From contig NZ_JALAHD010000133.1 in NCBI RefSeq assembly GCF_022712095.1, positions 1-49,917 on the forward strand: a stretch of DNA of 49,917 nucleotides, in the 5' to 3' direction. The notes beneath the pieces were generated by a model. It saw only the letters and a program-made list of their open reading frames with translations. It was not told the DNA's origin and did no database searches. Made by a program: the position numbers and the translations under genes. This document shows, in pieces, positions 1-9,730 of this stretch (positions are counted from its first letter, which is position 1; the number at the start of each line of letters is the position of its first letter). This stretch comes from Chryseobacterium sp. Lineage in GTDB: Bacteria > Bacteroidota > Bacteroidia > Flavobacteriales > Weeksellaceae.

Positions 1-29
1 TAACAAAACTATCAACAAATTATATTTTT

Positions 30-911
30 TTATAATGCTTTATAAACATATTTAATGGCCTGGGTCTGATCTGAAACCGGATAATTTTGAGAATCATACA
101 GATAAGTCTTAGGAGCAGTAACAGAGGGGGCAGGAGAAGGGAAGACAAAATTAAAAGCTCCCACATTATTAGCTGATAAAGTATAAAAATTAGCAGGATG
201 AATTAAACTCCACATTATAAAGAAAGTTTTGGGAAGAGTGGTATAAGGATTTATTTTAGAATCATAACTCTGATAATTATAGGTCGTTGAAGTTCCTGAA
301 GACATATCCGGAATTCCATTGGAATCCATTGTTCCCATAGTCCAAACTACCTTAGATATATTGTCTCCCGAATAGGTAAGTGCATTTTCCACAAAACCTA
401 TATAATTAGAAGTTCCCGGCATTTTTCTTTTCTCAAGAATTTTCGAGATCTTTCCTGCGGAATCATAAGTATATACATAATCATTAGAGCCAACAGTTAC
501 GGTGCCTAATGAATTTATCGCTGTAGTTCCTGAAATCCTTCCATTAGAATCATAAGTAATATTAAAATCATAAGTAAGGCTTCCGCTAGCAGTGCTTACA
601 AACTTTACCCTTGAAATTTTATTATTTACATAGGTAACATTTCCTGTAAAATAAGTATTGGGAGCACTTTCATCCTTAAAGCTTCCTTTCTCCAGAAAAC
701 CGGCATCTGTAACATATTCTTCCTGAATTATATTGTTTACTACAATCTTCTCAAGAATTCTTGGGCCTGTGATCGTAGTCCCACCATTATTTCCGGAGCC
801 GCCATTATTACTTTTATTCTGATTAAGAGGATCTGCTGTTGTATTATCACATGAAAATAAGATTCCGAAACCAAGCCCTAAAAAGACTTTAAAGAAAATA
901 GATTTGTTCAT
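30..911 (-). CDS. Hypothetical lipoprotein with YD-repeat-like segments
   Basis: 293-aa ORF; N-terminus MNKSIFFKVFLGLGFGILFSCDN is a lipoprotein signal with lipobox FSC; YTYDSAGKISKI / ITYDSNGRISG segments. Confidence 0.8.
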   Translation of the reverse strand: MNKSIFFKVFLGLGFGILFSCDNTTADPLNQNKSNNGGSGNNGGTTITGPRILEKIVVNNIIQEEYVTDAGFLEKGSFKDESAPNTYFTGNVTYVNNKISRVKFVSTASGSLTYDFNITYDSNGRISGTTAINSLGTVTVGSNDYVYTYDSAGKISKILEKRKMPGTSNYIGFVENALTYSGDNISKVVWTMGTMDSNGIPDMSSGTSTTYNYQSYDSKINPYTTLPKTFFIMWSLIHPANFYTLSANNVGAFNFVFPSPAPSVTAPKTYLYDSQNYPVSDQTQAIKYVYKAL

Positions 912-1007
912 AGTTTATTAAGTTTTTATTGGCTCCAAATATAAATTATTTTACATCATATTCAATACATAGGAAAAAATATTTTAAAAAGACTTTGGTA
1001 AATGAAA

Positions 1008-1033
1008 AATCCGGAAGCTTTGGTTTCCGGATT
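1008..1033 (-). terminator. Rho-independent terminator for the minus-strand 1060-3456 gene set
   Basis: Inverted repeat AATCCGGAA-gctttggt-TTCCGGATT; on the minus strand it is followed by a T-run (ATTTTTC). Confidence 0.7.
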
Positions 1034-1059
1034 CAGATTTATTTTCTGTTCAGAAAGAT

Positions 1060-1806
1060 TTAATAAGGCTGCAACACTGAAATGGTCAAAACTGATTGTG
1101 ACATATCAGCATTCAGATAAGTAGTATTTACTGCCCTACCGATTCCCAAGGTCCCCGAATTCATATTTCTCTTTGTACACGCCACTTTTACATTATAATT
1201 ATTTTTAGGAGTAAGGTTCATTAATGTAGCATTCAGATTGAATATCCTATTAGTTCCCTCTCCTCCTGTCAATACCTCTGTTCGCACTGCCCGTAAAGAA
1301 TTGTCTACAAAAATTCCACATGCAAAACTTACAGAAGAATTGTTATTATTCGTTTTCTGTGCTGTAGTTTGGAAAGTGAAGGCCACTTTATTATCAGCAT
1401 TCGTTATTGAGAACGTACTTATCGTTCCCTGCAAAACAGTCCATGTAGAATTAAAAGCCGCACCTTCCGCATAAGGAGATGTTGCCCCGTTATCCCCACT
1501 GAAAACCGCCCCGGTTTTATCAGCAAGAGTATTTATTGAAAACAGCGACATACTCCCTTCTCCATCAGCTACCTTAATACTTTTCCAGTCATTCGTATTC
1601 ATCTCACTGTTATTATGGAAAATCTCTTCTGCTTTTCCTGCGGATCCTTTGACCGTATTTGTCCCTCCTACCCGAAATTCTTTTCTAAGGTTAAGATCTC
1701 CATTAATATCTAATGTACTCGCCGGAGACGGAGTATTGATTCCTACTTGTGAATAAAGTATATTACCAATCCACAAAGCAATTATTACGAATATATTTTT
1801 TTTCAT
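1060..1806 (-). CDS. Secreted surface protein, tail-fibre-like N-terminus (paralog 1 of 3)
   Basis: Signal peptide then QVGINTPSPASTLDINGDLNLRKEFRVGG; shares the motif and ACGIFVD / VACTKR motifs with the next two ORFs. Confidence 0.8.
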   Translation of the reverse strand: MKKNIFVIIALWIGNILYSQVGINTPSPASTLDINGDLNLRKEFRVGGTNTVKGSAGKAEEIFHNNSEMNTNDWKSIKVADGEGSMSLFSINTLADKTGAVFSGDNGATSPYAEGAAFNSTWTVLQGTISTFSITNADNKVAFTFQTTAQKTNNNNSSVSFACGIFVDNSLRAVRTEVLTGGEGTNRIFNLNATLMNLTPKNNYNVKVACTKRNMNSGTLGIGRAVNTTYLNADMSQSVLTISVLQPY

Positions 1807-1808
1807 GA

Positions 1809-2624
1809 CTAATCTATAATGGTATTAAAAACTTGTGGCACCTCATATACATCCACTTTGATAGAAGACTGGGTAATAAAGGAATTGATATTATTTCCCA
1901 CATTTATTCCAATTCCAAGTAAGGAATCAGTTGCTGTATTATAAGATTTCATTCTTGCACAAGCTACACTTACAGCATGCTGCCCTTTCGAAAGGTTTTC
2001 TACTATTCCTACCTGGTTATGAGTAATAAAAGATGAAGCACCGCTGGTAGCCTTTAAATTCCTCTGTCTTAAACTTATAAGACGATCATCAATAAAAATT
2101 CCACAAGCATAGTCAATAGAAGTATCTGTAGAGCCTGCTGCATCAAAATTAGCCTGCACCACAGTTTCAAACTGAATATATGTTTTACTTTCCGTACTGT
2201 AAATATTAATAGGCTGGGATAATGAAGGTATTTTCTTGAATCTACTGAAGTTACTGAATGTATTCCCTTTGGTAAACAAGGCTGTTCTTGAGGTCGTTAT
2301 TGACTCTTCTCTGTTATTAAATGTAATTCCTGTCTTATCAGAAAAAGAATTGTTATAAATTAAATAAAATTTATTGGGTTCATATTCCGGAATGCGAAGA
2401 GTTCTCCAAACCGGTGGATAACCTTCTCCCTGAGAAACCAATATCTGATCATTGGTTCCCTCTGAAAGCCCCCCATCTGAATAATTCAAAACCATCAGTT
2501 TCCCCCGAAGATTAAGATCTCCATTCACATCCAGCCAAGCTTTCGGCGAACCTGTTTTTATTCCTACTTGAGCAAAGAGAGATAACCCCATTCCCAAGGA
2601 CAGGATAGAAATAACTTTTTTCAT
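1809..2624 (-). CDS. Secreted surface protein, tail-fibre-like N-terminus (paralog 2 of 3)
   Basis: QVGIKTGSPKAWLDVNGDLNLRGKL, ILVSQGEGYPPVWRTL, YACGIFIDDRLISLR. Confidence 0.8.
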   Translation of the reverse strand: MKKVISILSLGMGLSLFAQVGIKTGSPKAWLDVNGDLNLRGKLMVLNYSDGGLSEGTNDQILVSQGEGYPPVWRTLRIPEYEPNKFYLIYNNSFSDKTGITFNNREESITTSRTALFTKGNTFSNFSRFKKIPSLSQPINIYSTESKTYIQFETVVQANFDAAGSTDTSIDYACGIFIDDRLISLRQRNLKATSGASSFITHNQVGIVENLSKGQHAVSVACARMKSYNTATDSLLGIGINVGNNINSFITQSSIKVDVYEVPQVFNTIID

Positions 2625-2634
2625 TATATGTTTA

Positions 2635-3456
2635 TTAATTGGTTGTATATGTTACGTATTCGATAACATCAAGTTTTAAAATGGATTCTAAAGTAAATGA
2701 GTTAGATACTGTATTAGCATCGGAAATATTCCGGCCTATAACAAACTGATTGTTCAGATTGGATGTGTCTATTTTTCTGCAGGCTACCTCCACATTATGT
2801 GCTCCTGCAGGGACATCCTGTTCAGTATAATTAAGGGTAAAGATATAATCTTGAATACCTGCTCTATCAGAATTATTAGTGGAAGATATATTATCCGGAC
2901 GTAAAGCAACCAGTTTTCCGTTTCTGAATATTCCACAGGTGAAACTGACATTCTGAGAAGCTGTGGATGTAGAAGCTTTCATTTCAATACCGGTCTGAAA
3001 TTGGTAACTCAATCTGTTCCGCCCATTTTTAATAGTAAAATTATTATTAAGCCCACCAATTTTCACCCATTTTCCTTTACTGGTATCAGAAATATCGTCT
3101 CCCACATTATTTTTATAAACCTTATCTCCTGAAATACCATTAGAAAGGTTAGTAATTCCTGATTGATCTGAGGACAAATATGAATTGATCAATTTATATT
3201 GCCCTTCCTCCACAAAGGAAACATTAAGCGATTTCCAAACTGGAGGCAAACCTTCTCCCTGCGAGACCAGAACCTGACCGTTCAGTCCGGCATTTCCCAC
3301 CTCGGAAGAAGTACCGCCTACTCTTAATTCTTTTCTTAAGGTGGTCTTCCCGTTTACATCGAGAATAGAATTAGGCACACCCAATCCAATACCCACCTGC
3401 GCGTAAGATTGCATACAACATAATCCCACTACGCAAAAACACATAATTTTTTTCAT
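2635..3456 (-). CDS. Secreted surface protein, tail-fibre-like N-terminus (paralog 3 of 3)
   Basis: QVGIGLGVPNSILDVNGKTTLRKELRVGG, QVLVSQGEGLPPVWKSL, FTCGIFRNGKLVALR. Confidence 0.8.
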   Translation of the reverse strand: MKKIMCFCVVGLCCMQSYAQVGIGLGVPNSILDVNGKTTLRKELRVGGTSSEVGNAGLNGQVLVSQGEGLPPVWKSLNVSFVEEGQYKLINSYLSSDQSGITNLSNGISGDKVYKNNVGDDISDTSKGKWVKIGGLNNNFTIKNGRNRLSYQFQTGIEMKASTSTASQNVSFTCGIFRNGKLVALRPDNISSTNNSDRAGIQDYIFTLNYTEQDVPAGAHNVEVACRKIDTSNLNNQFVIGRNISDANTVSNSFTLESILKLDVIEYVTYTTN

Positions 3457-3584
3457 AATAAGCCATCAAAAGTATAAAAATTTACACATATAGACTTATT
3501 ACATGAATAATATCATACATATTTTACTATTCATAGAATATATAAAAATCCTGAAAAAAGTAGAATTATCTTAATCCGTTTCGA

Positions 3585-6500
3585 CTAGGATCCAATAATA
3601 GACTTTAATAGCGTATTTACCTCATCTACACTTTTAACTTTTTCCTTTCGCATCATAAGATTATTTCCATCTTTTCCCACTTTTTCTTTAAGTTGGGCTT
3701 CCAAAGGATTTTGTGTTAAATAAGTAATAATATGTCTGAAACGTTCGGTCTGATAAAATTTATCTTGAGGATTACTTGGAAAATACCCTAAAAAAACACC
3801 ATTCTTCATTACAATTTTCTCGAATCCTATATCAGCAGCCAGCCATTTCAGAGCAACACTCTTTAAGAGATTGACAACCTCCCCTGGAAGCTCTCCAAAA
3901 CGGTCAATTAATTCAAGCTCGAATGTATGGAGATCTTTTTCATTATTAATTTCAGCAATTTTCTGGTATAGTAACAGCCTTTCTTCTATATTTGAAATAT
4001 AAGTATCCGGAAGCATCAGCTCTAAATCCGTATCTATATTAACGTCCTTCACCGATTTAAATAACTTTTGCCTGTCCTCTTCATTTTCAAACAGATTTTC
4101 AAAATCCTCATCATCTTTCAACTCTTCAAGAGCTTCCTGCATCAATTTCTGATAAGTTTCAAAACCCATTTCATTAATAAATCCACTTTGTTCTCCCCCT
4201 AATAAATCCCCGGCTCCGCGAATTTCCAAATCTTTCATCGCAATCTGAAAACCACTTCCCAAATCTGAAAACTGCTCAATAGCCTCCAGCCTCTTTCTCG
4301 CATCTGATGTCATTACATCATAAGGAGGCGTAATCAAATAACAGAATGCTTTCCTGTTACTTCTTCCCACCCTTCCTCTCATCTGGTGCAGGTCAGCCAT
4401 TCCAAAACGGTGGGCATCATTAATAAATATAGTATTGGCATTAGGGACATCTACTCCACTCTCCACAATGGTAGTAGAAACCAAAACATCATATTTCCCT
4501 TCCATAAAATCAAGGACATTTTTTTCTAATTGTTTCCCATCCATCTGGCCATGTCCTGTAATCACTCTTGCATCCGGAACTAACCGCTGGATCAAGCCTG
4601 CAATATCTTTAAGATTTTCTATTCTGTTATTGATAAAGTAGACCTGCCCGTCTCTCTGTAATTCATATGAAACCGCATCCCTGAGAATTTCTTCACTAAA
4701 CCCGATTATCTGAGTATCTACAGGCTGTCTGTTAGGCGGTGGAGTTTTAATAACAGATAAATCTCTGGCAGCCATTAATGAAAACTGTAACGTTCTAGGT
4801 ATTGGAGTAGCCGTAAGAGTAAGAGTATCCACATTATTTTTCAAGGTTTTCAGTTTATCTTTTACCGAAACTCCAAACTTATGCTCCTCATCAATAATCA
4901 ATAATCCCAGATCCTTAAATTTCACACTACTTCCCACAAGCTGATGAGTTCCGATAACGATATCAATCTTACCATTCTTTAAACCTTCCAGTGTTTCTGA
5001 CTTCTGTTTTGCGGTACGGAATCTGTTCAGGTAAGAGACATTCACCGGAAAGTCCTTTAACCTGTCTTTAAAACTTCTGTAATGCTGAAAAGCCAAAATA
5101 GTAGTGGGCACAAGAACCGCTACCTGTTTCCCATCCGTTGCCGCCTTAAATGCAGCACGAATAGCAACTTCTGTTTTTCCAAATCCAACATCTCCGCAAA
5201 CCAGCCTGTCCATTACCGTGTCCGCTTCCATATCCGTTTTCACATCTATAGTTGCCTTTTCCTGATCAGGAGTATCTTCATAAATAAAACTCGCCTCCAG
5301 CTCATTTTGCAAATAAGAATCCGGAGAATAGGGGAATCCTTTGGCTGTTTTTCTTTGAGCATAAAGCTTGATTAAATCAAATGCAATCTGTTTTACTTTA
5401 GCCTTAGTCTTCTGTTTAAGGGACTTCCAGGCAGGAGAGCCTAATTTACTCAGTACAATTTCTTTCCCTTCAGGTCCGTTATATTTAGATATCTTATGCA
5501 ATGAGTGTATGCTCACATACAGTAAATCCCCATTTTTATAAGTGAGTTTAAAACATTCCTGAACTTTACCGTCATTATTGACTTTAACCAGTCCCATAAA
5601 CTTTCCGATTCCATGATCGATATGAGCAATATAATCACCTATTTTAAGAGACATCAGATCTTTAAGTGTTAACTGTTCAGACTTGGCAAAAGTATTCTTG
5701 GCTTTATAACGCTGGTACCTGTCAAAAATCTGATGATCCGTATATACTAATAATTTATGTTCATAATCTACAAAACCTTCATGCAGTTCTGATTTGAAGC
5801 TCTTAAAAGGAACTTCTTTTTCCAGTTCTTCAAAAATAGATTCTAAACGTTCTTTTTGCTTTTCGGTAGAAAAAGAAATCCAGGTATCAAAACCTTCTGC
5901 CTGTTTTTCTTCCAGATCCTGGGTTAGCAGTTCAAACTTTTTATGGAATGACGGCTGAGCTGTTTGCTCCAGTTTAATTTCAACACTTTTCAGATTTTCT
6001 ATAGCCGCTGTCGTAAAATCTATTGTTTTAAATTTTTTAAAATCAAATAAAAATTCCTGATCGGAAATAAAGAGTTCTGCAGGCTCCCTATGTGCAATAT
6101 CTTTATTGAGACCCTCATACTTATCCAAAGACTTTTCATAAAAGGACTTCAGCTTCTGGAGGGCAACCACTCCATTTTTGGAAACTATAAAACTGTTCTC
6201 ATCCAATACCTGAAGTAAGGAGACTTTACTGCCGGAAACCGAAAAATTCATATTGGAAACTAACTGAAAAGCACCTACCTTTTCTACAGAAAGCTGTGTT
6301 TCTATATCAAAGGTTTTTATTCCTTCCACCTCATTACCAAAAAAAGTAATTCGGTAAGGCTTTTCATAAGAATAAGAAAAAACGTCAACAATTCCTCCTC
6401 TCACCGAAAACTCTCCCGGCTCAGAAACGAAATCCGTCTGCTGGAAATGATAATGGTTGAGCAATTCATCAATAAAATCAAAATCCAGCTGGTCACCAAC

Positions 6501-6947
6501 TTTTATCTGATGGGAAATTGCCTTAAAATCTTCTTTTTTGAGAACCTTCTCAGACAATGCACCGGCATACGCTACGATTACTTTCGGAGACGCATCGGAA
6601 TTGATTTTATTCAGGACATCAGTTCTTAGAACCAAATTAGCATTCTGCGTTTTCTCCACCTGATAAGGTTCAAGATGAGTAGCCGGAAAATAAAGCACTT
6701 TATCTTTTCCCAAAAGGTCCTCTACTTCCGTATTGGCATAGAGTGCCTCTTCTTTATCATCTATTATATAGAGTATATTTTTTTTATGGGTCAGGAAAAG
6801 TTCAGCTACAAAAATAGAGACAGAAGATCCTGCACTCCCTTTTACAGAAATATGCTGCTCTGCATCCAGCTGAGTAAAAATACTTCTTCCGAATTCTCTT
6901 TGAAGCAGGTCAGGAAGAAATTTCTCATTAATTGTTTTCAGTTCCAT
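3585..6947 (-). CDS. mfd: Transcription-repair coupling factor
   Basis: 1120-aa ORF; RNAP-interaction region GDYIAHIDHGIGKF; helicase motifs GDVGFGKTEVAIRAAF, IIDEEHKFGV, TLTATPIPRTLQFSL, MRGRVGRS. Confidence 0.97.
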   Translation of the reverse strand: MELKTINEKFLPDLLQREFGRSIFTQLDAEQHISVKGSAGSSVSIFVAELFLTHKKNILYIIDDKEEALYANTEVEDLLGKDKVLYFPATHLEPYQVEKTQNANLVLRTDVLNKINSDASPKVIVAYAGALSEKVLKKEDFKAISHQIKVGDQLDFDFIDELLNHYHFQQTDFVSEPGEFSVRGGIVDVFSYSYEKPYRITFFGNEVEGIKTFDIETQLSVEKVGAFQLVSNMNFSVSGSKVSLLQVLDENSFIVSKNGVVALQKLKSFYEKSLDKYEGLNKDIAHREPAELFISDQEFLFDFKKFKTIDFTTAAIENLKSVEIKLEQTAQPSFHKKFELLTQDLEEKQAEGFDTWISFSTEKQKERLESIFEELEKEVPFKSFKSELHEGFVDYEHKLLVYTDHQIFDRYQRYKAKNTFAKSEQLTLKDLMSLKIGDYIAHIDHGIGKFMGLVKVNNDGKVQECFKLTYKNGDLLYVSIHSLHKISKYNGPEGKEIVLSKLGSPAWKSLKQKTKAKVKQIAFDLIKLYAQRKTAKGFPYSPDSYLQNELEASFIYEDTPDQEKATIDVKTDMEADTVMDRLVCGDVGFGKTEVAIRAAFKAATDGKQVAVLVPTTILAFQHYRSFKDRLKDFPVNVSYLNRFRTAKQKSETLEGLKNGKIDIVIGTHQLVGSSVKFKDLGLLIIDEEHKFGVSVKDKLKTLKNNVDTLTLTATPIPRTLQFSLMAARDLSVIKTPPPNRQPVDTQIIGFSEEILRDAVSYELQRDGQVYFINNRIENLKDIAGLIQRLVPDARVITGHGQMDGKQLEKNVLDFMEGKYDVLVSTTIVESGVDVPNANTIFINDAHRFGMADLHQMRGRVGRSNRKAFCYLITPPYDVMTSDARKRLEAIEQFSDLGSGFQIAMKDLEIRGAGDLLGGEQSGFINEMGFETYQKLMQEALEELKDDEDFENLFENEEDRQKLFKSVKDVNIDTDLELMLPDTYISNIEERLLLYQKIAEINNEKDLHTFELELIDRFGELPGEVVNLLKSVALKWLAADIGFEKIVMKNGVFLGYFPSNPQDKFYQTERFRHIITYLTQNPLEAQLKEKVGKDGNNLMMRKEKVKSVDEVNTLLKSIIGS

Positions 6948-6971
6948 AGTGTGTAGGTCTAAAACGACAAA

Positions 6972-7000
6972 AGCGATTTCAGAGGTTTTCCGAAATCGTT
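6972..7000 (-). promoter_or_regulatory. Leader hairpin upstream of mfd
   Basis: Inverted repeat AGCGATTTC...GAAATCGTT (9 bp including one wobble) lying between a TAACTTTG -7-like box (7010-7017, minus) and the mfd start codon (6947). Confidence 0.4.
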
Positions 7001-7197
7001 ATAGGAGTGCAAAGTTAAAAATATTTTTCTGCAGTTAAGAATTTAAACAATATTATAAATTACAATATAATTTAAAAACAGTTAATTATATTTAAATTTA
7101 TATGATTAAAATTGATAATATGTTAAAAATAATTAAATAAAAGATCACCGGCATAATGTTTGGGCACCTTTCTACAACCACAAACAAAAATAGCATT

Positions 7198-7593
7198 ATG
7201 AAAAAAGCAATTAGAATTGTAGGGGTCTTCTTTTTGATTTTCCTTACAGCAGTCTCTTTCGCTTCATGTAGCGATGATGATGATCCGACCAATAACGATT
7301 TCTTTGCCGGAACCTATAAGGGAAGCGTTTCTTACAACGACGGAGGTTCCACTAATATCAGCACAGATAACGGAAGTGTATTTGTCACTAAAATAGCAAG
7401 TGGCACCAAATACAATTTCGCATTTTCAAACAGCATTCCTGACCTTAACGGAATCGAGTTTAATCAGGAAGGTGACCACACTTTAGTAATGATAGGTTCC
7501 AATGCCACCTCTTATATCAGAATAGATAATGATGAATTAAAAATCCTTTATCTCAAAGACGGCAAAACCTGGACAGCCAACTGTACACGGTAA
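7198..7593 (+). CDS. Hypothetical lipoprotein
   Basis: In-frame ATG at 7198 gives MKKAIRIVGVFFLIFLTAVSFASCSDDDD, a lipobox signal; the track start at 7156 is probably too long. Confidence 0.8.
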   Translation: MKKAIRIVGVFFLIFLTAVSFASCSDDDDPTNNDFFAGTYKGSVSYNDGGSTNISTDNGSVFVTKIASGTKYNFAFSNSIPDLNGIEFNQEGDHTLVMIGSNATSYIRIDNDELKILYLKDGKTWTANCTR

Positions 7594-7625
7594 ACAATAC
7601 ACCCAAATAATTCATTCATATGTTG

Positions 7626-7653
7626 AGCCTGTTTTCATGGTGAAAGCAGGCTT
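7626..7653 (+). terminator. Intrinsic terminator-like hairpin
   Basis: AGCCTG-tTTTCA-tgg-TGAAAg-CAGGCT followed by TTTA, after the lipoprotein stop. Confidence 0.55.
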
Positions 7654-7752
7654 TATCTATTTAATATTTTTTTAAGCAGTACTAAACTTAAGTTAAGTTT
7701 AACGCCTTAATATTTTTTAGCTTGGTTTTTGTACTGCTAATAATAACAAAAC

Positions 7753-8034
7753 ATGGATCATTCACATATGAAAAAACTATTAATGGCAATGTCTCTATTT
7801 TTAGGATTAGGACTTGCAACAGCTCAGCAGACAGCTCCTGCAACTAAAGCAGAAGTACAGAAAACTAAAACCGTAAAAGCTAAGAAAGCCAAAGCAACAA
7901 AAGATGCTACCGCATCTACAAATAAAACAGAGGCCAAATTAAAAAAAGACGGAACACCTGATAAAAGGTACAAAGAAAACAGAAAATTAAAAAAGGACGG
8001 GACACCGGACAAACGATATAAAGAGAACAAGTAA
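7753..8034 (+). CDS. Small secreted Lys-rich protein with two KLKKDGTPDKRYKEN repeats
   Basis: Signal peptide MKKLLMAMSLFLGLGLATAQ (alternative ATG at 7768), Ala/Lys/Thr-rich spacer, then two tandem 16-aa repeats at the C-terminus. Confidence 0.8.
   Translation: MDHSHMKKLLMAMSLFLGLGLATAQQTAPATKAEVQKTKTVKAKKAKATKDATASTNKTEAKLKKDGTPDKRYKENRKLKKDGTPDKRYKENK
7936..8031 (+). repeat. Two tandem 48-bp coding repeats
   Basis: 7936-7983 KLKKDGTPDKRYKENR and 7984-8031 KLKKDGTPDKRYKENK; 15 of 16 residues identical while 8 of 16 codons differ at the DNA level. Confidence 0.95.
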
Positions 8035-8077
8035 ACATAAACACATATAGTTGTTATTTTCATAATCAAATTTCAGA

Positions 8078-8103
8078 AAACCGATGAGCTTACTCATCGG
8101 TTT
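8078..8103 (+). terminator. Intrinsic terminator
   Basis: AAACCGATGAG-CTTA-CTCATCGGTTT perfect 11-bp stem then T-rich tail. Confidence 0.85.
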
Positions 8104-8162
8104 TTATTATATGTATTGAAATAAAACATTAAGATTTCTCTACTTATTTATAAATTTGGGCC

Positions 8163-9662
8163 ATGTTAAATTTCCTCAAGAAAAATATCGCATTAATTTG
8201 GGCAAAAAAACATGTTCAAAAAGCACAGAATTTCAAACAAAACACTCCCGAGAATCAGGAAAACCTCCTCATTTCACTCGTGAATACGGCGAAAAAGACA
8301 CTTTTCGGAAGAGAACATGACTTTGAAAACATTCATTCTGTTAAGGATTTTCAGAAAAAAGTTCCCATTGTAGATTATGAAGGGTTAAAGCCTTATATCG
8401 AAAGAGTAAAAAAAGGGCAGGCTAATATTCTTTGGACAGGAATCCCTCAATACTTCGCCAAAACATCAGGCACCACTTCCGGCTCTAAATATATTCCAAT
8501 ATCTAAAGAAGGAATGCCCTATCAGATTGCCGGAGCTCAAAGTGCATTATTTCATTATATAGCAAAAAAGAACAATGCAGATTTTGTACAGGGAAAAATG
8601 ATCTTTCTGCAGGGAAGTCCTGAATTAAAAGAAATATACGGTATCCAAACCGGCCGGCTTTCCGGAATCGTAGCTCATCATATTCCTGATTACCTTCAAA
8701 AGAACCGCCTCCCAAGCTGGAAGACTAATATGATAGAGGACTGGGAAACCAAAGTGGATAAAATAGTAGAAGAAACAGAAAAGGAAAATATGACACTGAT
8801 CTCGGGAATACCCCCGTGGCTCATTATGTACTTTGAAAAACTTACAAAAAGAAACGGAAAAAAAATCAAAGAAATATTCCCTAATCTTCAATTGATTGTC
8901 ACCGGTGGAGTTAATTACGATCCTTACCGTGACAAAATGGAGGAACTATTAGGTGGCAATGTAGACATCATTCAAACATTTCCAGCCTCTGAAGGTTTTT
9001 TTGCTTTTCAGGATGACTACACCCAAGAGGGGCTTTTATTATTGACCCATCATGGTATTTTCTATGAGTTTATCCCTCTGGAAGAATATGGAAGCCCAGA
9101 TGCAAGAAGGTTAACCTTAAAAGACATTGAACTCAATAAAGACTACGCCCTTATTCTGACTACCAACTCCGGACTATGGGCTTATTCAATAGGTGATGTA
9201 GTAAGATTTATCAATAAGAATCCTTATAAAATATTAGTAAGCGGAAGAACAAAGCATTTTACATCGGCATTTGGAGAACATGTTATAGCATTCGAGGTAG
9301 AAGAGTCCATCAAGGCCACTCTTAAAAATCACCCAGCCCAAATTGCAGAATTTCACCTTGCACCGCAGGTGAACCCGGAAGAAGGGCTTCCTTACCATGA
9401 ATGGTTCATTGAATTTGAAAAGCAGCCAGAAGACATGGAAGCTTTCAGAACCGATTTGGATAACCAACTGAGAAAGCGCAATACTTATTATGACGATCTG
9501 ATTTCAGGTAATATTCTTCAAAAACTTCACATTACTCCCTTAAGAAAAAATGCCTTTCACGAATATGCAAAATCAGAAGGTAAATTAGGCGGGCAAAATA
9601 AAATCCCAAGATTAGCCAACGATAGGAAAATCGCAGATTCATTAAAAATCCACAAACTTTAA
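8163..9662 (+). CDS. GH3 auxin-responsive promoter family protein (acyl-adenylate-forming fold)
   Basis: 499 aa; YFAKTSGTTSGSKYIPIS nucleotide-binding motif, YPASEGFFAFQ-like TFPASEGFFAFQDD, YSIGDVVRF. Confidence 0.9.
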   Translation: MLNFLKKNIALIWAKKHVQKAQNFKQNTPENQENLLISLVNTAKKTLFGREHDFENIHSVKDFQKKVPIVDYEGLKPYIERVKKGQANILWTGIPQYFAKTSGTTSGSKYIPISKEGMPYQIAGAQSALFHYIAKKNNADFVQGKMIFLQGSPELKEIYGIQTGRLSGIVAHHIPDYLQKNRLPSWKTNMIEDWETKVDKIVEETEKENMTLISGIPPWLIMYFEKLTKRNGKKIKEIFPNLQLIVTGGVNYDPYRDKMEELLGGNVDIIQTFPASEGFFAFQDDYTQEGLLLLTHHGIFYEFIPLEEYGSPDARRLTLKDIELNKDYALILTTNSGLWAYSIGDVVRFINKNPYKILVSGRTKHFTSAFGEHVIAFEVEESIKATLKNHPAQIAEFHLAPQVNPEEGLPYHEWFIEFEKQPEDMEAFRTDLDNQLRKRNTYYDDLISGNILQKLHITPLRKNAFHEYAKSEGKLGGQNKIPRLANDRKIADSLKIHKL

Positions 9663-9730
9663 TTACATTTTTTTGATTTCAAAAACGTATATTCGAAAAA
9701 AATTATAAATTTGAAAAACAAATAATAATA

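Noticed and set aside
4435-6956. Plus-strand ORFs (4435-4641, 5082-5375, 6447-6629, 6675-6956) opposite mfd
   Set aside because: Entirely antisense to a clear mfd coding sequence, atypical composition, no recognisable motifs.
7098-7292. 64-aa minus-strand ORF overlapping the 7198-7593 lipoprotein start
   Set aside because: Hydrophobic antisense artefact of a signal-peptide sequence; lies mostly in AT-rich intergenic DNA.
7936-8031. Tandem 48-bp repeat as possible CRISPR or minisatellite
   Set aside because: Only two directly adjacent in-frame units with no spacers, and codon-level divergence fits protein repeats.
7824-8069. 81-aa minus-strand ORF with LYLLSGVPSFFN repeats
   Set aside because: Repeats are the antisense reading of the KKDGTPDKRYKEN coding repeats on the plus strand.
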